DNA of 64,000 nucleotides from Martelella sp. AD-3 (GCF_001578105.1 NZ_CP014275.1:930001-994000), one strand, 5' to 3'. Counted from the stretch's first letter, positions 12,375 through 21,143 are shown. Made by a program: numbers and translations. Notes: generated by a model from the letters alone, not told the origin.

Positions 12375-14153
12375 TCAGTTGAAGTTCAGGCTCGGCGGGT
12401 CGTCGAGATTGAGGCTATCTCCGCCCGAGCCGCCGTTATCCGGGTTGTCGCCGAAGTCGGGAAGCGCGAAGGGATCGCTTGCGCCGCCGTCACCGCCGCC
12501 GAAGTCGAGGTTGAACGGATCGTCGACGCTGCCGCCGAAGGAGGGCATCTCGATCGTCACCGAATCGGGATCGACGGTCACAACCTCGTCCTTGTAGTGG
12601 GTGACGAGCTTCGGGAAGAAGATCACCGCCAGGATGGCGAGGAACTGGATGACGATATAGGGGATGATGCCCTTGTAGATCTGCAGCGTGCGCACGCCCT
12701 GCATGATCCTGCCCGTGCCCTTGTCGGTCCATTCCCCGGCCGGCGTCACCGAGCGCAGGTAGAACAGCGAAAAGCCGAAGGGCGGGGTCAGGAACGAGGT
12801 CTGCAGGTTGAGACCCAGAATGATGCCGAACCAGATCAGGTCGATGCCCAGCGCCTCGGCCGGCGCCACCAGGAGCGGCACCATGATGAAGGCGATTTCG
12901 AAGAAATCGAGGAAGCAGCCGAGAATAAAGACGATGATGGTGACGACGATCAGGAAGCCGTATTCGCCGCCGGGAAGCCCGGTCAGCAGTTCCTCGATCC
13001 AGACATTGCCGTTGATGCCGTAGAAGGTGAGGCTGAAGACGCGCGCGCCCATCAGGATCATCATCACGAAGGCGGAGAGCTTGGTGGTGCTGTCGAGCGC
13101 CTTCTTGAGCGAATTCAGATCAAGCCGCCCCTTGGCGAGCGCCAGGATGAGCGCGCCGGTGGCGCCCATGGCGCCCCCTTCCGTCGGCGTTGCGATGCCG
13201 AGGAAGATCGTGCCGAGCACGAGAAAGATCAGCGCCAGCGGCGGTACCAGCACGATGATCACCTGCTGGCTGAGCCGCGACAGGAGGTTGAGCTTCATCC
13301 GGTCGTTTGCAAGCGCCACCAGATAGACGACGACGACGCCGAAGACCATGGCCGCCACCAGCCGCCAGGCATCGCCGAGGCCCGTGAACAGGATGTGGTA
13401 GCCAAGGAAATAGAGCGCGACGGCGACGGCGATCATGACGAACAGGGAAATCACACCGCTGCCCAGCGTGCGGGCTGCGGCCGGCATCGCCGGGGCCGCC
13501 TTGGGGCGGATCATCGTTACCACGAACACGTAGAGACAGTAGGCGGCGATCACCAGCAGCGACGGATAGAGCGCGCCGACATACATGTCGCCGACCGAGC
13601 GGCCAAGCTGATCGGCCATGACGATGAGGACGAGCGAGGGAGGCACGATCTGCGCCAGCGTGCCCGACGCGGCGATCGTGCCGGTGGCGAACGAGCGGTC
13701 ATAGCTGTAGCGCAGCATGACAGGCAGCGAGATCAGGCCCATGGCCATGACCGATGCGGCGACAACGCCCGTGGTGGCCCCGAGCAGCGCGCCGACGAGC
13801 ACGACGGCATAGGCAACGCCGCCGCGCACGGGACCGAACAATTGGCCGATCGTGTCCAGCAGGTCCTCGGCCATGCGCGAACGTTCGAGGATGATGCCCA
13901 TGAAGGTGAAGAAGGGCACTGCCAGCAGCGTCTCGTTCGACATGATGCCGCCGAAGAAACGGTCCGGATGGGATTGCAGCAGCGGCCAGAACAGGGTGAT
14001 TTCGGGCGAGATCGACGAGAATTCGACCCCGAGCACGAAAAAGGCTAGGCCGCCCGCGGCAAGCGTGAAGGCGACGGGATAGCCCAGAAGCAGCATCGCC
14101 ATCACGGAGATGAACATGATGGGCGCGAGGTTGTGCGCGATCAGGTCAGTCAT
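12375..14153 (-). CDS. TRAP transporter large permease (DctM type) with acidic C-terminal tail
   Basis: 592 aa, multi-spanning inner-membrane subunit that carries out solute uptake. Family features include GYPVAFTLAAGG near the N-terminus, the LLAVPFFTFMGIIL segment, GATTGVVAASVMAMGLISLP and FLTPPFGFSLFYLR. Typical DctM proteins are about 430 aa, though the FcbT3-like group is longer; here there is an extra central membrane stretch (about residues 205-270). The last 60 residues or so form a Gly/Asp/Asn-rich low-complexity tail with repeated DPF and LDF/PDF units and no basic residue, beginning near SFGGSVDDPFNLDF. The start overlaps the small permease stop by 8 bp. Confidence 0.9.
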   Translation of the reverse strand: MTDLIAHNLAPIMFISVMAMLLLGYPVAFTLAAGGLAFFVLGVEFSSISPEITLFWPLLQSHPDRFFGGIMSNETLLAVPFFTFMGIILERSRMAEDLLDTIGQLFGPVRGGVAYAVVLVGALLGATTGVVAASVMAMGLISLPVMLRYSYDRSFATGTIAASGTLAQIVPPSLVLIVMADQLGRSVGDMYVGALYPSLLVIAAYCLYVFVVTMIRPKAAPAMPAAARTLGSGVISLFVMIAVAVALYFLGYHILFTGLGDAWRLVAAMVFGVVVVYLVALANDRMKLNLLSRLSQQVIIVLVPPLALIFLVLGTIFLGIATPTEGGAMGATGALILALAKGRLDLNSLKKALDSTTKLSAFVMMILMGARVFSLTFYGINGNVWIEELLTGLPGGEYGFLIVVTIIVFILGCFLDFFEIAFIMVPLLVAPAEALGIDLIWFGIILGLNLQTSFLTPPFGFSLFYLRSVTPAGEWTDKGTGRIMQGVRTLQIYKGIIPYIVIQFLAILAVIFFPKLVTHYKDEVVTVDPDSVTIEMPSFGGSVDDPFNLDFGGGDGGASDPFALPDFGDNPDNGGSGGDSLNLDDPPSLNFN

Positions 14154-14724
14154 TCGGCCTGTCCTCTGTCATCATATGGGCGGCGTTGCCGGCGTCCGAA
14201 TAGAGATGATCGTTCTCCTTCAGATGTCCGGAAATGACCGCGGCGCGCTTGATGATCTCCGAAAAGGTCTGCAGCAGGAGCAGGATGAAGCCGATCAGGA
14301 TAAAGGACTTCGCGGGCCAGAGGATCAGCCCGCCGGCATTGGTCGAATGCTCGCCGCTCTCGAAGGAGCGCCAGAACCACGGCCAGGCGAGATAGATCAT
14401 CATCCCGGCAAAGGGCACGAGGAAGATTGTGTGCAGGATGAGGTCGATCCAGTCGCGGGTGCGCTTGCTCCAGGAAGACGACAGGATGTCGATCCGGATG
14501 TGCTCGTTCTTCAACAGCGCATAGGCGGCCGCCAGCATGAAGACGGCGCCGTAAAGATACCATTGCAGTTCCAGCATGGCGTTGGACGAAAGCGAGAAGA
14601 GCTTTCGGCTCACCGCATTGCCGGCGCTGACGAGGACTGCCACGAGGAGCAGCCAGGACACCGAATGTCCGATGAATTCATTCAGCCTGTCGATGGTTCG
14701 GCTTATTGTTATCAGTGGTTTCAT
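14146..14724 (-). CDS. TRAP transporter small permease (DctQ type)
   Basis: About 192 aa with four membrane spans (SVSWLLLVAVLVSAGNAVSR; WYLYGAVFMLAAAYAL; LILHTIFLVPFAGMMIYLAW; SFILIGFILLLLQTFSEIIK) and the conserved EHIRIDIL motif. The ATG at 14724 is chosen because GGAGG lies six bases upstream; an earlier ATG four codons before overlaps that site. It is the first gene of the leftward operon with the large permease. A 287-bp gap to the next gene to the right holds its promoter, which I cannot pinpoint. Confidence 0.88.
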   Translation of the reverse strand: MKPLITISRTIDRLNEFIGHSVSWLLLVAVLVSAGNAVSRKLFSLSSNAMLELQWYLYGAVFMLAAAYALLKNEHIRIDILSSSWSKRTRDWIDLILHTIFLVPFAGMMIYLAWPWFWRSFESGEHSTNAGGLILWPAKSFILIGFILLLLQTFSEIIKRAAVISGHLKENDHLYSDAGNAAHMMTEDRPND

Positions 14725-15011
14725 TGGGGCCTCCAAACCGTCCGACTTCCTTAATGGAAGTTGTCAAGGCCACGCAACATGCCTTTGGTACAATATGGGA
14801 TGAAAAACGCCGCCATTTTGTATTTTTTGTCCGTCCCGGCCGGAGATGCGGACATGATATTTGCCTGGCGGTTCCCCGTGCCGTCGCTGGCGTCGCGCGA
14901 TTGTTGCCCCGGGCGCGTCGGATGTGGTAATCGGGAAGCGGATTATGGGACATTGTCCGGAACAGGACTGTCGCCGAAAGGCCGGCAGCGCCGGGCTGAC
15001 AGGAGGGATTG

Positions 15012-15236
15012 ATGCAGAATGTTGAAACGGGCGCGACGCAACCCGCTGACGAAGTGGATTATGCGGAGCATGCCAACACCTACAAGCTGTTCCTCAACGG
15101 AACCAAATACGGCACGGTTCACCTCGTGGCGCTTCTGGTGGCGATGGCGGCCGGCCTGCTTGGCCCGTTCGGTTTCATCGGCAGCTTGATCATTTTCATT
15201 CTCATCAGCGCCATCGGCATCTATATTCTCCGCTGA
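15012..15236 (+). CDS. aa3-type cytochrome c oxidase subunit IV
   Basis: 74 aa. The N-terminal half carries HANTYKLFLNGTKYGTVHLV, followed by a hydrophobic hairpin (ALLVAMAAGLLGPFGFIGSL and IIFILISAIGIYIL). This matches the small bacterial aa3 oxidase subunit IV family that in many alphaproteobacteria lies directly before the transhydrogenase genes. The ATG is preceded by AGGAGG at 15001-15006. Its role in the oxidase is accessory. Confidence 0.88.
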   Translation: MQNVETGATQPADEVDYAEHANTYKLFLNGTKYGTVHLVALLVAMAAGLLGPFGFIGSLIIFILISAIGIYILR

Positions 15237-15334
15237 GCGTCCGTCCGGGCGTATCCGTTCCTAGAAACGCGGCATGACAGACGCAGTGCTGCGCTCCCTT
15301 GTTGCGCGTTTCGATCTGTCTTTGGGAGACAAGT

Positions 15335-16486
15335 TTGAGCAAGACACTATTTGTGCCGAAAGAGACGGCCTTCGCGGAGACGCGTGTGGCGGCCTCGCCC
15401 GACACGGTCAAGAAGCTGAAGGCGCTCGGCCTCGATATCGTCATAGAATCCGGCGCTGGGTTTGCTTCCGGCATCGACGACGATGCCTTCCGGGAAGCCG
15501 GCGCCGAAATCGCCGGTTCCGATGCAGCTGCCAGCGCCGATGTGATCTTCAGGGTCCGCCGGCCGGAGCCTCACGAATACGAAGCCTATAAAAGCGGCGC
15601 GATCGTCGTCGCCATGATGGATCCTTACGGCAATGAAGAGGCGCTTGCCGCCATGGCCGGAAAGGGGATTTCCGCCATCGCCATGGAGCTGATGCCGCGC
15701 ATCACCCGCGCGCAGTCGATGGACGTGCTGTCCTCGCAGGCAAACCTTGCCGGATACCAGGCCGTCATCGAGGCGGCGGCCGTGTTCGACCGCGCCATGC
15801 CGATGATGATGACCGCGGCGGGGACGGTGCCGGCCGCCCGCGTCTTCGTCATGGGCGCAGGCGTCGCCGGTCTTCAGGCCATCGCGACCGCGCGCAGGCT
15901 CGGGGCTGTGGTGTCGGCGACCGATGTCCGTCCCGCAGCGAAGGAACAGGTCGCCTCGCTCGGCGCGAAATTCATCGCCGTCGAGGATGACGAGTTCAAG
16001 GCGGCGGAGACCGCCGGCGGCTATGCCAAGGAAATGTCGGACGCATACAAGGCCAAGCAGGCCGAACTCGTTGCCGCCCATATCGCCAAGCAGGACGTGG
16101 TCATCACCACCGCGCTGATTCCCGGCCGTCCCGCGCCGCGGCTCGTCACCCGTAAGATGCTGTCGGCGATGAAGCTCGGTTCGGTCGCCGTCGACCTCGC
16201 CGTCGAGCGCGGCGGCAATATCGAGGGCGCGGAAGCCGGCAAGGTCGCCACGGTCGAAGGCGTTTCCGTCATCGGCCTCCTCAATCTGCCCGGCCGGATC
16301 GCGGCATCCGCTTCGCTGCTTTACGCCAAGAACCTGCTCACCTTCTTCCAGACCCTGGTCGACAAGGAGAGCGGCGCAATCAACATCAACCGGGAGGACG
16401 AGCTCGTCGCCGCGACGCTTCTGACGCATGAAGGCGCGGTCGTTCATCCGAAATTCGGCGGCACGGTCGCCGGGGGAGAGGCCTGA
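15335..16486 (+). CDS. pntAA: NAD(P) transhydrogenase subunit alpha, part 1 (NAD-binding domain I)
   Basis: 383 aa soluble NAD(H)-binding subunit of the proton-translocating transhydrogenase, which makes NADPH from NADH using the proton gradient. Signs: FVPKETAFAETRVAASPDTV, RITRAQSMDVLSSQANLAGY, the Rossmann motif VMGAGVAGLQAIATARRLGA and the mobile-loop region. The TTG start at 15335 (Leu in SKTLFVPKE context) follows GGGAG at 15324-15328; an upstream TTG would add twelve unsupported residues. The stop overlaps pntAB by one base. Confidence 0.95.
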   Translation: MSKTLFVPKETAFAETRVAASPDTVKKLKALGLDIVIESGAGFASGIDDDAFREAGAEIAGSDAAASADVIFRVRRPEPHEYEAYKSGAIVVAMMDPYGNEEALAAMAGKGISAIAMELMPRITRAQSMDVLSSQANLAGYQAVIEAAAVFDRAMPMMMTAAGTVPAARVFVMGAGVAGLQAIATARRLGAVVSATDVRPAAKEQVASLGAKFIAVEDDEFKAAETAGGYAKEMSDAYKAKQAELVAAHIAKQDVVITTALIPGRPAPRLVTRKMLSAMKLGSVAVDLAVERGGNIEGAEAGKVATVEGVSVIGLLNLPGRIAASASLLYAKNLLTFFQTLVDKESGAININREDELVAATLLTHEGAVVHPKFGGTVAGGEA

Positions 16487-16899
16487 TGGCTTTTGAAGAT
16501 GTCACCACCTCCATCAACGAGGCGATCACCTCGCTGGAGCAGGCCAAGACCGCGCTCGGCAATTTCGAGGACGGCTCGCTGGCAGCCCTTGCCCATGGCG
16601 CGACGGGCGGGGCGATCGATCCCTTCGTGTTCCAGCTGGCGATCTTCGTGCTCGCCGTCTTTGTCGGCTATTATGTCGTGTGGTCGGTCACGCCGGCGCT
16701 GCACACGCCGTTGATGGCCGTCACCAACGCCATTTCCTCGGTCATCGTCGTCGGCGCGCTTCTGGCGGTCGGCCTTTCGGCGAGCGGCCTTGCGACCGGC
16801 TTCGGCTTCGTGGCGCTCATTCTCGTCGCCATCAATATTTTCGGCGGATTTCTTGTCACCCAGCGCATGCTGGCGATGTACAAGAAAAAGGACAAGTAA
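16486..16899 (+). CDS. pntAB: NAD(P) transhydrogenase subunit alpha, part 2 (membrane)
   Basis: 137 aa membrane subunit, part of proton-conducting domain II. After an amphipathic N-terminus it has membrane helices FVFQLAIFVLAVFVGYYVVW, NAISSVIVVGALLAVGL and GFGFVALILVAINIFGGFLV, then the characteristic VTQRMLAMYKKK end. Splitting alpha into two genes is the usual alphaproteobacterial form. The ATG overlaps the pntAA stop (TGATG). Confidence 0.95.
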   Translation: MAFEDVTTSINEAITSLEQAKTALGNFEDGSLAALAHGATGGAIDPFVFQLAIFVLAVFVGYYVVWSVTPALHTPLMAVTNAISSVIVVGALLAVGLSASGLATGFGFVALILVAINIFGGFLVTQRMLAMYKKKDK

Positions 16900-16911
16900 G
16901 GCGGTCGGAAC

Positions 16912-18309
16912 ATGTCAGTCAATTTTGCAGCCTTGCTGTTCCTCGTATCAGCGGTTCTCTTCATTCTAGCGCTTCGAGGGCTTTCGCATCCCTCGACCAG
17001 CCGCAAGGGCAATATCTACGGCATGGTCGGTATGGCGATCGCCATCGGCACGACCCTGCTTCTGGCCAAGCCCGGCTTTTCGGCGCTGGTCTTCATCGTG
17101 CTGGCGCTGGCAATCGGCGGCGGCATCGGCGCCTATATCGCCCGCACCATTCCGATGACGGCAATGCCGCAGCTCGTGGCCGGGTTCCACTCGCTCGTCG
17201 GCCTTGCCGCCGTTCTGGTGGCCGCCGCCGCGCTCTATTCGCCGGAAAGCTTCAATATCGGCGTTCCCGATGATATCCACCTTCGGGCCCTGATCGAGTT
17301 GGCGATCGGCGCCGCGATCGGCGCGATCACCTTTACCGGGTCGATCATCGCCTTCCTCAAGCTCGACGGCCGCATGTCCGGCAAGCCGATCATGCTGCCC
17401 GGCCGTCATGCGATCAACATCGCGCTTCTGGTGGCGCTCGTCGTCTTCGTCGTCTCGCTTTCGGCAACGGCGAGCCCGATCCATTTCTGGCTGATCGTCA
17501 TCATTGCCCTGGTGCTTGGCGTTCTCATCATCGTCCCCATCGGCGGCGCCGACATGCCGGTCGTGGTCTCGATGCTGAACTCCTATTCGGGCTGGGCGGC
17601 TGCCGGCATCGGCTTCACGCTCGGCAACATGGCGCTGATCGTCACCGGCGCGCTTGTGGGGTCCTCGGGTGCGATCCTCTCCTACATCATGTGCAAGGGC
17701 ATGAACCGCTCGTTCATCTCGGTCATTCTCGGCGGCTTCGGCGGCGAGACGGCGTCCTCGGGCGGCGGCGACCAGGTTGAGCGCAACGTGAAGACCGGTT
17801 CGGCGGACGATGCCGCCTTCCTGATGGAGAACGCCTCCAAGGTGATCATCGTGCCCGGATACGGCATGGCGGTCGCCCAGGCCCAGCACGCGCTCAGGGA
17901 ACTGGCCGATCTGTTGAAGGAGAAGGGCGTCGAGGTCAAATACGCCATTCATCCGGTTGCCGGCCGCATGCCGGGCCATATGAACGTGCTGCTCGCCGAA
18001 GCCAATGTGCCCTATGACGAGGTGTTCGAGCTGGAGGACATCAACTCGGAATTCGCCCAGGCCGACGTGGCCTATGTGATCGGCGCCAACGACGTCACCA
18101 ATCCGGCAGCCCGCGACGACAAGACCTCGCCGATCTACGGCATGCCGATCCTCGACGTCGACAAGGCCAAGACCTGCCTCTTCGTCAAGCGCTCGCTCGG
18201 CTCCGGCTATGCCGGCATCGACAATGAGCTGTTCTACAAGGACGGAACGATGATGCTGCTCGGCGACGCCAAGAAGATGACCGAGGACATCGTCAAGGCG
18301 ATGGACTGA
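16912..18309 (+). CDS. pntB: NAD(P) transhydrogenase subunit beta
   Basis: 465 aa. The N-terminal half has eight to nine membrane helices (domain II) and the C-terminal half, from about residue 290, is the NADP(H)-binding domain III, with GYGMAVAQAQHALRELADLL, HPVAGRMPGHMNVLLAEA, NDVTNPAARDDKTSPIYGMP and KRSLGSGYAGIDNELF. It ends the pnt operon and is followed by a hairpin terminator. Confidence 0.96.
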   Translation: MSVNFAALLFLVSAVLFILALRGLSHPSTSRKGNIYGMVGMAIAIGTTLLLAKPGFSALVFIVLALAIGGGIGAYIARTIPMTAMPQLVAGFHSLVGLAAVLVAAAALYSPESFNIGVPDDIHLRALIELAIGAAIGAITFTGSIIAFLKLDGRMSGKPIMLPGRHAINIALLVALVVFVVSLSATASPIHFWLIVIIALVLGVLIIVPIGGADMPVVVSMLNSYSGWAAAGIGFTLGNMALIVTGALVGSSGAILSYIMCKGMNRSFISVILGGFGGETASSGGGDQVERNVKTGSADDAAFLMENASKVIIVPGYGMAVAQAQHALRELADLLKEKGVEVKYAIHPVAGRMPGHMNVLLAEANVPYDEVFELEDINSEFAQADVAYVIGANDVTNPAARDDKTSPIYGMPILDVDKAKTCLFVKRSLGSGYAGIDNELFYKDGTMMLLGDAKKMTEDIVKAMD

Positions 18310-18332
18310 TCGCTCCCGCGCATCCATCCTGA

Positions 18333-18368
18333 CGCCCCGATCTTGCAGAAGACCGGGGCGTTTCGTTT
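18333..18368 (+). terminator. Terminator of the pnt operon
   Basis: Arms CGCCCCG (18333-18339) and CGGGGCG (18354-18360), extended inward with one mismatch, are followed by TTTCGTTTT. It lies 24 bp after the pntB stop. Confidence 0.75.
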
Positions 18369-18446
18369 TCGTGGGCGGCTTTGTTGGCGGAACCTCCGCA
18401 TGCTGTCCGGCGTTCAACCCTAACGATTGATCATGAGGAAACTGCC

Positions 18447-19244
18447 GTGAAGCTTGTCCGCCCGCTCTTTGTGTTTCCGCTCATTGTTGCCGCCGGCCTT
18501 TCGACGATGAGCATGGACATGCCTGAAAACCCGCCGGTGCCGGAGCAGCGTCCGGACGATCTCGAACCGGCCGCGGGGCAGGAGGAGAGCGCGCAACCCG
18601 CGAAACCGGCATCGGAAAATACCGGAGAGGACGCCGAGGTCTCGGAAACGGTCGCGCCCGAAGACCCTGCGCCCCCGATGGAAGATGATGGCGAATTTGC
18701 CCGCTGCACCGCGGCGCTGACGGCGCTGGGCGTCGAATACGAGGTTCTGGAGACGATTGATGATCCCGGTCAGTGCGGGATAGGGCGACCGCTCAGCGTT
18801 ACCATGGCGGCCGACGGCGTGCCGCTGCAGCCGGCCGGCACAATGCGCTGCAAGACCGCGCTGGCGCTGGCAAACTGGCTTACCGCCTATGTCGCGCCCT
18901 CGGCCGAGATCGCCTTCGGCGCGGGCACGAAACTGACGGAAGTCCGCCAGGCTTCAACCTATGTCTGCCGCAACCGCAACAGCCGGTCGGACGGCAAGAT
19001 TTCCGAACACGCCAGGGGCAATGCCGTCGATATCCGCTCGCTCTCCTTTTCGAACGGCAGGACCATCGACATGGTGCCGCGCAGGAAGGATGGCAGCCTC
19101 ACCGGCGCGTTCCAGCGCACCGCAAGCGCCTCGGCCTGCCTGTTCTTTTCGACCGTCCTGTCTCCCGGCAGCGACGCGACTCATCAGGATCACATGCATC
19201 TCGACGTGATCGAGCGCAGCCGGGGATATCGCTATTGCCGCTGA
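18447..19244 (+). CDS. Extensin-like C-terminal domain protein, exported
   Basis: 265 aa. A hydrophobic N-terminus (LVRPLFVFPLIVAAGLSTMS) suggests export, followed by a Pro/Glu-rich disordered linker (about residues 25-80). The extensin-like domain follows, with paired cysteines and the conserved segment SEHARGNAVDIRSLSFSNG and HQDHMHLDVI near the end. The H-x-G-x-A-x-D and H-x-H-x-D patterns resemble the metal sites of M15-type peptidoglycan peptidases, so a cell-wall role is plausible but unproven. The GTG at 18447 has GAGG at 18435-18438. It stops 3 bp from a convergent gene. Confidence 0.82.
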   Translation: MKLVRPLFVFPLIVAAGLSTMSMDMPENPPVPEQRPDDLEPAAGQEESAQPAKPASENTGEDAEVSETVAPEDPAPPMEDDGEFARCTAALTALGVEYEVLETIDDPGQCGIGRPLSVTMAADGVPLQPAGTMRCKTALALANWLTAYVAPSAEIAFGAGTKLTEVRQASTYVCRNRNSRSDGKISEHARGNAVDIRSLSFSNGRTIDMVPRRKDGSLTGAFQRTASASACLFFSTVLSPGSDATHQDHMHLDVIERSRGYRYCR

Positions 19245-19247
19245 CGC

Positions 19248-19610
19248 TTACTGTTCCAGCCAGGTGACGGCGGCGTCTTGCTGTTCGGGCTCGAATACCT
19301 TCACGTCCGCGTGGAAAAGCATGCCGAACATCTGCACGGCCTGCGTGAAGCCGCGATTGCTGCTGACGATGGCGATGCTCTTGAAGGCCAGCGGTTCCGA
19401 ACGGCGGAAGGGCTGGCCGCCCATCGCCGACCCGATATCGGAGCCCGCGAAATCGCTGGCGGTGACCAGAAGCAGCCGCAGCCCGTCATGGCTGGAACTG
19501 TGTTCTTCAAGCGCCGGCAGCAGCACATTTTGATAATCGCTCGCGCTCAGCGCATTGTGTATCGTGAAGCCGATGATGTTTTCCGGCAGGTCTTCGATCT
19601 TCTCGAGCAT
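19248..19610 (-). CDS. STAS/SpoIIAA-like domain protein
   Basis: 120 aa soluble protein, resembling the SpoIIAA-like/SEC14-like STAS family: an N-terminal strand (NIIGFTIHNALSASDYQNVL), a central hydrophobic strand (LRLLLVTASDFAGSD) and IAIVSSNRGFTQAVQMFGMLF. Members are thought to bind small hydrophobic ligands or take part in regulatory contacts; the role here is unknown. The ATG has a GGAGG six bases upstream. Confidence 0.7.
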   Translation of the reverse strand: MLEKIEDLPENIIGFTIHNALSASDYQNVLLPALEEHSSSHDGLRLLLVTASDFAGSDIGSAMGGQPFRRSEPLAFKSIAIVSSNRGFTQAVQMFGMLFHADVKVFEPEQQDAAVTWLEQ

Positions 19611-19707
19611 ATAAGGCCTCCATTTTGCGCCTTTTTAGCGCGGTCGGCGCGGCAAGGCCAGTGAAAGAAGCTGTGACCGCCGGCGAAGAACCGTTCGGCC
19701 ATTGCGA

Positions 19708-19765
19708 TATAAAACATGAGTGGATTAGTCATATTTATACTTTACCTTTTTAATCATGTTTTATA
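19708..19765. promoter_or_regulatory. Spaced 12-bp inverted repeat upstream of the DUF2325 gene
   Basis: TATAAAACATGA (19708-19719) and its exact reverse complement TCATGTTTTATA (19754-19765) are separated by 34 bp of AT-rich sequence, in the divergent gap between the STAS-like gene and the DUF2325 gene. It could be two half-sites for a regulator, or a cruciform. Confidence 0.5.
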
Positions 19766-19810
19766 GGGTTTCCCCGTCATCAACGGAACGGCAAGGCCGG
19801 GAGGGCGAAA

Positions 19811-20212
19811 TTGGCGAAGAAGCACAAGCGTAAACAGGCGAAGAACCCGCCGAACAGCGGTGTCCAGGACGTGACCCGCGTCGCCGAGGCGCCTGAGGGG
19901 CTCAATGGCCGCAGTTTTCTCTATGTCGGCGGGCGCGACTGTCAGGTCGCCCATTTGCGCGCAGTGGCTGATGATTTCGGCGCCGAACTGATCCATCACG
20001 ACGGCGGCCTGCGCGAGGCGGTCTCGCGTATCGACAGGGTGCTGCCCTCGGTCGACTGCGTTTTCTGTCCGATCGACTGTATCAGCCATGATGCCTGCGT
20101 GCGCGTCAAGAGCGGCTGCAAGAAATTCAAGAAGGCCTTCATTCCGCTGCGCAACGGCTCCAAGTCCTCGCTGGAACGCGCGCTGCAGACCATGAGCGAG
20201 CGCAATTCGTGA
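19811..20212 (+). CDS. DUF2325 domain protein
   Basis: 133 aa. A Lys/Arg-rich N-terminus (MAKKHKRKQAKNPP) precedes the DUF2325 core (SFLYVGGRDCQVAHLRAVAD; IDRVLPSVDCVFCPIDCISH; KFKKAFIPLRNGSKSSLERA). Four cysteines (two in DCVFCPIDC, plus DACVRVK and SGCKKF) could bind metal or a redox group. Function is not established. The TTG at 19811 is chosen because GGGAGG lies at 19799-19804. Confidence 0.8.
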   Translation: MAKKHKRKQAKNPPNSGVQDVTRVAEAPEGLNGRSFLYVGGRDCQVAHLRAVADDFGAELIHHDGGLREAVSRIDRVLPSVDCVFCPIDCISHDACVRVKSGCKKFKKAFIPLRNGSKSSLERALQTMSERNS

Positions 20213-20453
20213 TAGGCGGGATGTATGAGGGCAGGGCGGTCGGCCTGATCGGGCTGCATGCGTGGCCTGGCTGCAGGTGTGCGACGATCGGCGGCGTAGG
20301 CCTTGCGGCGCCTGGCGAAGCCGCCATTCTCCCATTCACCCCTCGAGACTCCACAAGACCGCCTTCCGGCGGGAATAGCCGGGCCGAGGTGATTGACCTC
20401 GCCTGCCGGCGCAACCATTTCTTATCAGTATGACAAACCGCGTGAGGTGTTCC

Positions 20454-20768
20454 ATGTATGTCGCGATGAACCGGTTCAGGATTGCCATTGGCTCCGAGGA
20501 GGAATTCGAAGCTGTATGGAAAGGGCGCGATTCGCGGCTTTCCGAGTTGCACGGCTTCATCTCCTTTCATCTTCTCAGGGGCAAGACCTTCGAGGACGAG
20601 GGCTACACGCTCTATGCATCGCATACGCTGTGGGAGAACGAGGATGCGTTTTCCGCCTGGACCCGTTCCGAGCAGTTCCGCGACGCCCACAGGAATGCCG
20701 GCGAGCGCAAGGTGAACTATCTCGGCCACCCGGAATTCGAGGGTTTCAACAGCGTGGAGGGCGCATGA
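20454..20768 (+). CDS. ABM-fold monooxygenase, IsdG/HmuQ-like (possible haem-degrading)
   Basis: 104 aa ferredoxin-like alpha/beta monooxygenase. Residues N6, W69 and H79 sit where the IsdG catalytic Asn, Trp and His (7, 67, 77) are expected, with the same Trp-to-His spacing of ten; the surrounding pattern SHTLW..AFSAW..FRDAH and the GHPEFEGF tail resemble rhizobial HmuQ/HmuD haem oxygenases. That makes haem breakdown for iron release the leading hypothesis. The ATG at 20454 follows GAGG at 20444. No clear iron-regulator box was recognised in the 241-bp gap upstream. The VOC gene follows immediately. Confidence 0.78.
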   Translation: MYVAMNRFRIAIGSEEEFEAVWKGRDSRLSELHGFISFHLLRGKTFEDEGYTLYASHTLWENEDAFSAWTRSEQFRDAHRNAGERKVNYLGHPEFEGFNSVEGA

Positions 20769-21140
20769 ATGGCTGATCCGGTCGACATTGCCGTCCTGCC
20801 CGTCCTGCCGTCACTTGATCTTGCCGAGACCAAGGCGTTCTACACGGAAAAGCTCGGCCTCTCTGAAGTCGTGCACGAGGATGGGACCTACCTCATCCTG
20901 AGGCGTCCGGGGATGGAGTTGCATTTCTGGCTGACGGACGACCGCGGACTTTGTGAAAACACCTCGATCTATATCCGCGGCGGCGGCATTGATGCGCTTC
21001 ACGCCGAGTTCTCGATGCGCGGCATCGTGGATGAGCGCGGCTTCAAGCTGCGCGAATGGAACATGAAGGAATTCTACGTCTACGATCCGCACGGCAATCT
21101 GCTGCGCTTCGGGCGCATTCCAGGCGAAGAAGCGGAATAG
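20769..21140 (+). CDS. VOC-family (glyoxalase/bleomycin-resistance-like) protein
   Basis: 123 aa with the paired beta-alpha-beta-beta-beta pattern of the vicinal oxygen chelate fold: VLPSLDLAETKAFYTEKLGL in the first half and EFYVYDPHGNLLRFGR at the end. The start codon is the base after the monooxygenase stop, so the two are co-translated. The substrate is unknown; candidates range from drug sequestration to small-molecule lyase or dioxygenase. Confidence 0.8.
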   Translation: MADPVDIAVLPVLPSLDLAETKAFYTEKLGLSEVVHEDGTYLILRRPGMELHFWLTDDRGLCENTSIYIRGGGIDALHAEFSMRGIVDERGFKLREWNMKEFYVYDPHGNLLRFGRIPGEEAE

Positions 21141-21143
21141 CCT

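Noticed and set aside
12597..14048. 483-codon plus-strand frame opposite the TRAP large permease
   Set aside because: The translation is an artefactual Asp/His/Arg/Gln-rich sequence mirroring the hydrophobic codons of the permease; the permease is clearly the real gene.
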